This document shows, piece by piece, positions 56,440-64,000 of a stretch of 64,000 nucleotides of DNA. The DNA is from Lampris incognitus (taxonomy: Eukaryota > Chordata > Actinopteri > Lampriformes > Lampridae): the NCBI RefSeq assembly GCF_029633865.1, contig NC_079224.1:17654126-17718125 (forward strand), in the 5' to 3' direction. Below the pieces are notes generated by a model. The model was not told the DNA's origin, did no database searches, and saw only the letters and a list, made by a program, of their open reading frames with translations. The position numbers and the translations under genes are program-made. Position 1 is the first letter of the stretch; each line of letters starts with the position of its first letter.

Positions 56440-58000
56440 CATGACAATCGGCCTGATGGGGGCGCTATAAATAAAGGTCAACATTTTGAATTTTGAAAAG
56501 CCATAACTCCTACGCCGTAAATCCGATTTAGACGAAAGTTGGTACAGACATCCATCTAGCCTTACTCTACAAACTTGCCAAAGGAAACCCTAAAGCTCGC
56601 CTGATTAGATTTCACATCTTGACTGGGTGTCCCAAAACACTGGGAGAAGGCTGACACAGGTGGAGGCACGACAAGGTCCTTACAGAAATTGACAAAGGGA
56701 CGGACCTGCAGAGGGTCAAAGCCAGTAAACACCAGGCACTACCACCCGACGTTGTCAATTTCCAAAGGTAAGGAGATAAGGCTCCTTGGGCAAGAACAGT
56801 TGACAAGAGCCTGTGCTCCATTTTGCGTCGAGCTTCCGACTGAGAGGCGCAAGTGGACCCGAAGAAGAGACTTGTCTTTCCAGAAGAGGTGGCAGTAACA
56901 TCACTCCGAGCAGACGGTTCTTCTATCCAGGAGCACAAAAACTATCGCAGTAGCCGAACTCTCAGTGCCCTGGGAGGACAGGCTAGCCACCTCTCACCAA
57001 AAGAAGAAAGCCACGTACCAGGATTTGATCAATGAGGGTCTTGTCAAAGGATGGTACGCGGCAGCCATGGTTTACCGGCGACACCAGTGCGCTGTTTCCT
57101 ACAGAAGATGGGTTTGGAACCCCAACAACTGAAGCAAGCCATTGGGGAGATAGCCATGGCAGCTGAGACCAGTTCAAGATGGTTGTGGTTGATGAGAGCC
57201 CGCAGTTGGAACCTTTCTGCAGGTGAAGGCTAATTTGGTCTTTGCTGCCCCACTCAGATGAGGCGTACAAGCTAAGGGGCGAAACGCTTGTGACCCTGAG
57301 ATACCTGCTGAAGATGCAGAAGGGTTCCTCGCAATGCGATGCTCTGACCACTCTGCCATCAAGGAATGCCATCAAGAGGAGTAACTTGCAACATCTTCAG
57401 TAGCTTCTGCAGTTTCTGCTTGTAGCAAAGTATGTCTGATGTTTATTTAACTTCCGCCATTTTGATTTTTTAAAATTTTTTAAACACGTTTGACATCTCC
57501 TAAACCTTAGGTCCGATTGCTACCAATTTTTTTTCCGGAATCATTATTGGACTTAGCTTATCAAAAAATATATAAAGCTTGTTGATATATTATTTAGCTT
57601 TCAAGATATTGACCATTGAACTTCAGAAGGGCGTGTCTCAGCACATAAATAGAACAAAGTAAATAACCTTTGGGGCAATCATCACAAAACTTGCAAGATA
57701 CCGAAGTACCTGAAACATACTCTGAAAGTTTCATTCAAATATACCACTAGGAGGCGCTACAAATGCACAAATCAGACTATAAATGAGAAATTGTTTGTCC
57801 AATCATTACAAACTCGCACGATATGTTTCATAACAAGGATGAACCACGTGTGTAAAACTATGTTGGAATCACTCAATAGGGGGCGCCACAAATTCCAAAC
57901 ACGTGCATGGGCCTGGCGCAAATTTGGCCATAAATCAATGACAATTTGTCCAAACATCACCAAACTATAACTTTGATTTCTTGATATAGTTTAGGCTTGA
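56440..58000. repeat. Degenerate repeat with recurring ggcgcta motifs
   Basis: Phrases of the type gggggcgcta, aggaggcgctac and gggggcgccac recur with cataactcc, tccgattt and tttgtccaa(t/a)catcac(a/c)aaact. The region looks like a diverged array of roughly 100-150-bp units, interrupted at about 56600-57410. I do not recognise a named family. Confidence 0.5.
56689..57235 (+). pseudogene. Possible retroelement C-terminal ORF fragment
   Basis: Broken frames here resemble, by memory, the C-terminal part of reverse-transcriptase proteins seen in many fish genomes: RKWTRRRDLSFQ-type text, QDLINEGLVKGWYA, then a frame shift to RCFLQKMGLEPQQLKQAIGE and SSRWLWL. No catalytic motif is present. It could instead be an unrelated processed fragment. 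Confidence 0.35.
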
Positions 58001-58040
58001 TATAGTTAAACTATAACTAATATACAGCAAATTTATTTAT

Positions 58041-58240
58041 TTGCTGCATAGTAGTTATTGCATACTAATACTATATGGAGTAGTATCAATAGTTCATTTG
58101 CTGTATAGTAGTTATTTCATAGTAATACTGTATGAAGTAGCAGCACTAGTTCATTTGCTCCATAGCAATCATATCATAGCAATATTATATGAAGTAGTAG
58201 TACTAGTTCATTTGCTGCATAGTAATCATATCATAGCCAT
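58041..58240. repeat. 57-bp tandem repeat, about 3.5 units
   Basis: Units start with ttgct(g/c) at 58041, 58098, 58155 and 58212, exactly 57 bp apart. They share catagta(g/a)t, agtaatact-type and ctagttcat phrases. Because 57 is a multiple of three, an open frame of repeated hydrophobic residues runs through it; this is unlikely to be coding. Confidence 0.88.
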
Positions 58241-59349
58241 CAGCGTGTATGTCATGTCAAGTGCACTTAGTGTAAGTGCACCTTAGATCATCAGGTGGGA
58301 TTGATAGCGGAACAGTTCAAAATGACACATCTCAGTATTATTGATATATCATAGCCAAGAGAGTGCAATCTATGTCAAGGACACATAGTGTAAGGGCACA
58401 ATAGTAAACAGCAGTAATCCTGCTATCTGAGTGAGGCCACAACGGTCATAACCAGATACCAGTAACAGTACACAATATTTCATTTTCATTTTTTTGGATG
58501 CGAGGACACGTGTCATTCTGCTGAGGATAGGCGCTTGGTTTCCTGACGTAAGAGGTGGTAAATGTCGAGCTTGTCTGATGGGTTTGATACTGAGAAATCT
58601 AATGGGTTTGAGAAAGGAGAGAGTGACCTCCTCGAACCTCTCAAAAAAGAAATGATATCGTCATCCTTGGAAACAATTTCTACGGTATGCAATCACACAC
58701 ATTGGCCTTGATCATTGAGCAAGTAAAGGAGAACGGATTACCTCAGCTGGCAGTATAATTTTCTTAAATTTATTTAGTTGCAAAGGTAAAAAAATACAAA
58801 AAACGGAGTCGTCAGGCAGGACAAACGCCAGCTATGTGTTGTGATGACTTAGACTTACACTAGGTGGCGTGTGCAGCCAGGTTATGCCTGATCCAAAGCG
58901 AAGCGGGGCGTGTACGGCAGACAGATGGCGCCATTGCCGAGGCCGCGCTAACTTGCATATTTTGGAAAATGATCCCCCCCCCCCTCAAAACAAGCACAGC
59001 AAGGCCCCATTATGTCAACATCCATAGATCATTGTGTTGATAACTGCAAGCAGATAGTCACACACTGCCAAAGCGGGAACTTGCAGGTCGGTTGCAGCCT
59101 CATGTCAAACCGATCTCCGAACCAACATTGTCCCGCAATTCTCTAAATTCCCAGTCTTGATGCTTTTCAAAATAGCTCGGAAGACATCACCGACTCATTG
59201 TCCCCGAAACGCTGCGCCATGTGACTGCTGTCAGTTCGCTGTTGGAGCAACACTGGATTAAGAAGATTAAGAACAGACACCGAATAACCATGGGGATAGT
59301 GTTCATTTTAATGTAATTTTGGCATACCCTGTCACAGAAGAAGGGGAGG

Positions 59350-59384
59350 GAGGAGGAGGAGGAGGAGGAGGAGGAGGAGGAGGG
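59350..59384. repeat. (GGA)n trinucleotide tract
   Basis: Purine-rich GGA run about 250 bp upstream of the cables1 start codon; a possible promoter-proximal polypurine tract. Confidence 0.93.
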
Positions 59385-59489
59385 AAGAGGGGGGGCACAC
59401 AGCAAGGCAGGAAAAGAAAAAACACACGTATCCCTGTGAGCCCATTGGTCCGCTGGTTTTTTTTCCCTTGCGCTGCCACAATACTGCAC

Positions 59490-59630
59490 ACACGTGACCT
59501 GCCTGTTTTCAGCCAGTTTTAACGCATGTAGTTAGTCCCAAAGACAGGACACTGGCGTCCGCCGCACACAGGCACGGCTGAAGCACGGTCCCAGGTGAAC
59601 CGAGGGGAAACGCTGGTCGGAGGGTGGACC
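59490..59630 (+). promoter_or_regulatory. cables1: Probable cables1 promoter/5' UTR
   Basis: A GC-rich, CpG-bearing stretch directly upstream of the cables1 start. An E-box CACGTG is at 59491-59496. No TATA box is evident, consistent with a CpG-type promoter. The transcription start cannot be placed. Confidence 0.4.
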
Positions 59631-60193
59631 ATGGCGGCTGCCACAAGCAGCAACACATCCAGCAGCACGCTGCAGATCAAGCACTCCGGCATCGAGCATA
59701 CGCGGAAACGCATAGATCCGAGGAGGAGGCAAGCGGCGCTGTCGTTTCTCAGCAATATCTCCCTGGACGGGCGGCCGGTACAAGACGATGCGGACAACCA
59801 GACCGAGGAGGACCACCACTGCGTTGAGGCCGGGGCTAGACACAGCCTGCTGTCCCCGGAGCGCTCCGTGCAGACGGCTGCCGGCAGCGCGGCCGCCCAG
59901 ACCCTGGCTGCTGCACACCAGGCTCTCCTGGCTCACCCCCGGGCTGCTTTCGGGACGGCTTCCTCTGCCACAGCTGCCCCGGCCGGGACGGGGACGGAGC
60001 TGGAGCCGGATGCGTTCGGGCCCTCGATATTCAGCTCCCCCTTCTCTGCGGTTCCAGCCGCGACGAGAGGAAGGCTGCAGACCTACACTCAGGGAATCCT
60101 ACCTGCCCCCTATTCCAGACAAGCCCCCCAGAACTACTGCAGTCTGGAGGCTGGACAGATAGCCAACTCTGCCATAGAGCTGCAGAGGTCAAG
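59631..60193 (+). CDS. cables1: Cdk5 and Abl enzyme substrate 1, coding exon 1 (partial gene)
   Basis: CABLES1 is an adaptor that links cyclin-dependent kinases (CDK2, CDK3, CDK5) with tyrosine kinases such as Abl and Wee1, restraining the cell cycle and acting in neurons. This exon encodes 187 residues plus two bases. It starts at an ATG in good context (ggaccATGG) with an Ala/Ser/Thr-rich beginning. Residues 29-49 (DPRRRQAALSFL then SNISLDGRP) match the family's first conserved block. RLQTYTQGILPAPYSR and QNYCSLE near the end match the block that separates CABLES1 from CABLES2. The exon ends in LQRSR split by donor gtaacc at 60194. The cyclin-box C-terminus lies beyond the window. An upstream in-frame GTG at 59595 is not needed as a start. 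Confidence 0.9.
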
Positions 60194-60239
60194 GTAACCA
60201 TGTGGACAGGCTTAATGCAACTATGATATTAGTGTTTTA

Positions 60240-60320
<81 letters not shown>
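60240..60320. repeat. (CTAT)n tetranucleotide microsatellite
   Basis: Twenty uninterrupted CTAT units starting 46 bp after the cables1 exon 1 donor. Confidence 0.97.
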
Positions 60321-63194
60321 AATCAACCCTCTAAATCCACAATAAGAGTGCCTGCTTTGTGCTGAGCATCACCTTCAGCGTAATGGTGAATATATTATTA
60401 TAGGTTCCATCACCCGGTTCAAGCCCATCTAAGGGACCTGACACCGGAAACAATTGGATCACTATAAAGGGCCTTGATCCATCTTGCTGTGGCAAACCAA
60501 AAACTGGACTGGGTTTCCCTAACAAGTCTTTATGCTGAAGTTGTCTCTGTGCCATTGCCAAACACACAGAGGAGCCCTCCGTCTGACAGACACCCCTGAG
60601 ACCTGGCAGCTCAGCTGTCAAGATTTTACTGATCTCCATTACAGGCCGCCAAGTTCTGAAAGCAGAGCTGTTAGGCTACAACTCCCGGCGCATGTAAACA
60701 GTGCGAGTTCATTCATAGAGTCTATGTGGACTCCCGGTGCATGTTATCCGGTTCAGTGTGGAACAAGAACCATCGGCAGCCTACTGCAGCCAATCATTTG
60801 CTTTTGTGCTTTGTTGATCAACTGGGCAATACAATGCTGTCACATTTTGACAGTTGCTCTGGGAATCTTCAGGTAAATAAGGACAGAAGACTGAACTAAG
60901 GTCTACAATAAGTGCTATAAAGCCAGTACAAGTGATAGTAAAACAAGTCCCATAGTTCCATGTTCCCTCATAATGCACAGATTGTTTTTTTATCTACCAG
61001 AAGTTATCCTTTTTTGCAGCCACAGTGTCTTGTTAACCAATGGATGAGCTTTTTTTTTTCATCCCTTCAGGATCAATTTCCTCTCAGGCCTCTTTATTGT
61101 CAGACGGAGATGCGTCAGCAATTGAATTTATTTGAACAGAAACAGACTGTAGATGATGACATGCCTAGATTTCCAAGCTAAATTTAGCCAGGATGCAATA
61201 GCACATGTCAAGATGGGGGGAAGAATGCAGCTATTCGCTTGTTTTCTCCCCATGCAGATGTACACAGCCCCATGACTCGTGGATTTGCATACACACAGAT
61301 GAGTTTGCAGATGCAACATCTGTGTAGCTGTAACCTAGTTCCCAGAATGAGAGAGAGCTCAACACACTCCAGAATATACTCTCTCTCGCTCTCTCTCCCT
61401 TTCTATCTATCTCAGGCAAGAACTCTTGTTTTTATCTCGTACATGAGCACATCCACCATCTCCTTGTTCTCCAAGTGATGTGAAAATTCTGCTAACACTG
61501 ACCCCCCTGTCCGTCTACACTTTACCGAAGCTCACAGCACCATGTGGGTATCTTTTGCTTGGGGTTTTTGTCTGCTCTCCCCTAGTGAAGGCACCAAGAA
61601 GATGTGTGAGGTTGCTGCTCCACAGTGGGACAGCTGTCGGTAACACCTGTCCCGCGGTCCTCTCACTGTCAGAACCTGCTGTCACATCCTCCACAAACCG
61701 CTTTCCACAGAGGGCCCTTCTTTCCTACTGCACGAGTCCTTTCACTCCGGCGGGGCCGAGTATCTACCAGACGTCACAGAAAGCTCCGCTACGGGAGGAA
61801 GCGGTCATTAAGCATTCCTTGCACCCTGCCTGACTCGATGGAAACTGCGTTGCTAAATGTACAGCCTCGTGCTGTATTTTTTTTTCCCCCCAAGAGCAAA
61901 CGTGATGTTAAAGAAGTTATGTAACATCTTGACAGCGCTAAAGACACAACTTGTAGTTTACAAATTAACCATTCTGTTATTCATCCTCTAAGTGTACCTC
62001 TGAAAAGCACATCAACATGCAGCCTCGATTATCTTTCGCCATAATGTATATTCAGTTCTGGTCTGCCATGTTACAGAGCTCTGTACAGTATAATTTCAGT
62101 CAAATACTGTACCCTGGCATAGGAATGTTCCTGGAGGACGTCCACCGCGGTTGAACTGAGAAGTAATCAAACTGTTGATGGAGAGCTGCCATATTCCGCC
62201 GGCTCACGGACGGTCGGCCGCCCTACACAGTGCCTGGTCTGTTTTTGTGGGCAGCTGATGGAAACGTGTCCAGAGGTCCCTGGCTGGGCAAGGCATGATG
62301 CCCGGGCTTTCTGAGAAACCGCCTGGCTCGCTGCTCTTTATTTTCTGTCCTTCACTTCCTCTCCCAGGGGCTTCAGACACACGCTCTCTCCCTTCAGACT
62401 TTTTGGCCCGCAGTCCGGCTCCCATTCAGGAAGTCACAGGGCCTCTGATGTGCCGCCAGAAAAGACTTTTCTCAGGCCAAACCTGCCTCTTTTCTCGTCT
62501 GAATCGAAACACATGATCCTACTGACAGCCTTCTTTCCACTCCCCAACCTCAATTCATCTCGAGTCAGCACATCGGGGGCCATGTTTTAAATGGGGGCAC
62601 ACCTCTCAACCATCTGGTCTGGGCAGACTTTCATTGTCTGACCAGGCCAGATGAATGTCTGTGGGTCAGACATTCATTTCATCTTTGTTTCCACCCCCAA
62701 ACACTGGCGGTGTAAGTCACCCTCACGTTCCCTTTGAGTCGTTTTTTTTTTCCATCAACATTAGGAAGTGCCAAAGCATGTACTGTGTTTTAACAAGGCA
62801 GTTTTAGTGCCGGCAGAAACGGTGGCTGTTAAGACGGGCGGCCCAACCTATTTTAATGGTCACTGAGAGTTTTGTGCGATTGGATCACATCCTCCTGGCA
62901 GCGAGGTTGATTGTTGTTCGCTGAAGTCATGGTTGGCATAATCGCAGGATTACATAAGAATGCCTCGTTTTCCTTCACTGAAATCTACCCATGCTTGAAC
63001 TGTCAGCAAATGCTCTGAGACAGCCAGAGGATATGGTTAAAAACCACCATAATCAAAACCAGACCGGCAATTACTGCAGAGATAAGATAGACAGACGCAG
63101 TGACTCGGCTCAGCGTGCTGTGTCTTACTGTACGCTAGTTTCAAAATAGATGCCAGAGTTCAGTTTCCACTGTGTAAGTGGTCTGCGGCTCATC

Positions 63195-63400
63195 AGAAGA
63201 AGAAGAAGAAGAAGACGAAGAAGAAAGCCACTTTATTTTGTCATTGTGTTCTTACAATGAGTGTCTTCTGTGTTTAACCCATCCTGTTGTATAGGGGCAG
63301 TGGGCAGCTGCAGCGCCCGGGGAACAACTCCAGTTCCTCTTTCCATTGCCTTGCTCAGGGGCACAGGCAGGAGTATTAACCCTAACATGCATGTCTTTAA
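63195..63400 (-). repeat. Family A SINE, 5' truncated, in cables1 intron 1
   Basis: On the minus strand the last two-thirds are present: catgttagggttaatactcc, ccctgagcaaggcaatgga, then cattgtaagaacacaatgac, aaaataaagtggctttcttc and a long TTC run. The tRNA-like head is missing. Confidence 0.83.
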
Positions 63401-63642
63401 CTTACAATATATTGCTATTTTGGAGGTGTAGTGTCCCTGTGGTGTAGTGTTGTTATAGTCGAAATGTGTGCGAGGACTCATGAACTTGAGGGAGAGTATC
63501 ACGTTTGTTTTGCTGTTAGGGTTTATACCGTAATAATTAAATGTACCTTTGCCAGGCATAAAGCCTAAAATATTACGTCTGTTTCTGCGCAGTGACTTGC
63601 CAGTTTAAACGGAAGACAATGTCCGTGGCAAGCAGCCAGCAG

Positions 63643-63694
63643 GGTGTGTGTGTGTGTGTGTATGTGTGTGTGTGTGTCTGTGTGAGAGAGAGAG
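63643..63694. repeat. (GT)n microsatellite with GA end
   Basis: GT repeat with tatg and ctgt interruptions followed by a short GA run. Confidence 0.93.
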
Positions 63695-64000
63695 ACGGTT
63701 TAATCTCCCCTCGAGTAGTCCACCTTAGTTTTGTAACCTCAGTGCATTGGCACATTGGGGTGGATTAAATCTTTGTTTTTCAAATAATTTATTGGAAAGG
63801 AGATTATATTGTATAGCGCCTGCTATATATCATCATTTTTATGTAACCTGGCTTGAATTTATGAAACATCCCGGGGGGGGGGGGCACAACTTGAGACAGG
63901 AATGGTGGAAAGTGTTTCCTGGGGGTGCATTCTGAGAGGAGTTTGTGTTGTCGTCCCACCGTCCAGGGCAGTAAGTTGCAGTGGCTTTTCCGCGAGGCTC

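Larger units (their letters stand above)
35344..59489. other. Gene desert between gata6 and cables1
   Basis: No exon of any recognisable gene was found in these 24 kb. SINEs, a solo LTR, tandem repeats and microsatellites are listed individually. The stretches 36,240-37,430, 38,000-40,050, 42,130-43,850 and 48,500-50,000 are largely unique and would be the natural places to look for conserved long-range enhancers. Nothing in the sequence alone proves such function. Confidence 0.55.
60194..64000 (+). other. cables1: cables1 intron 1 (runs off the window)
   Basis: No second cables1 exon (expected to begin with RLISQR-type text) was found before the end of the window. The intron holds a CTAT microsatellite, a SINE fragment and a GT repeat. 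No other gene is recognisable. Confidence 0.6.

Noticed and set aside
58041-58286. Repetitive hydrophobic 81-codon open frame
   Set aside because: Arises because the tandem unit is 57 bp, a multiple of three; no start context or homolog.

Overview
The window is nuclear DNA from a ray-finned fish, almost certainly a teleost. It carries a complete gata6 gene and the first coding exon of cables1, both on the + strand. Everything else is AT-leaning, microsatellite-rich intergenic DNA with typical fish transposable elements: L2-type LINEs, tRNA-derived SINEs, a Tc1 transposon, a Gypsy LTR retrotransposon and a Penelope-like element. In mammals GATA6 and CABLES1 also lie near each other in the same orientation.

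Layout. Positions 1-8,249 are upstream flank of gata6, with three SINE copies, microsatellites and a strange 450-bp TATAGTATA-rich block. Positions 8,250-15,580 hold gata6: two alternative, apparently promoter-linked first exons (1a ending at 8,553 and 1b ending at 9,979), then six coding exons (11,039-14,862) and a 3' UTR with a poly(A) signal at 15,559. The predicted protein is 515 aa with two GATA zinc fingers and the GATA6-type C-terminus. Positions 15,600-24,520 are gene-free and full of dinucleotide repeats.

Positions 24,522-35,343 form a four-level nested insertion. A Gypsy element (5-bp target duplication cttcc) was entered by a Tc1-like transposon (TA duplication). The Tc1 was entered by an antisense L2 LINE. 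The L2 was entered by a short Penelope-like element carrying a GIY-YIG endonuclease (7-bp duplication tccctct). All four look dead. From 35,344 to about 59,490 lies a gene desert with four SINE families, a solo LTR (52,659-53,005), a 300-bp-scale TG-rich higher-order repeat and a 57-bp tandem repeat. cables1 coding exon 1 is at 59,631-60,193, and the remaining 3.8 kb is its first intron.

How the parts may work together: gata6 encodes an endoderm/heart transcription factor. Its first intron holds four WGATAR sites within 62 bp, a candidate auto-regulatory element. Splicing exon 1a to exon 2 creates an ATG across the junction, in frame with the main protein, while exon 1b gives short upstream ORFs instead. 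The two promoters may therefore make different Gata6 N-termini. No rbbp8, the gene between GATA6 and CABLES1 in human, is visible between the two genes here.
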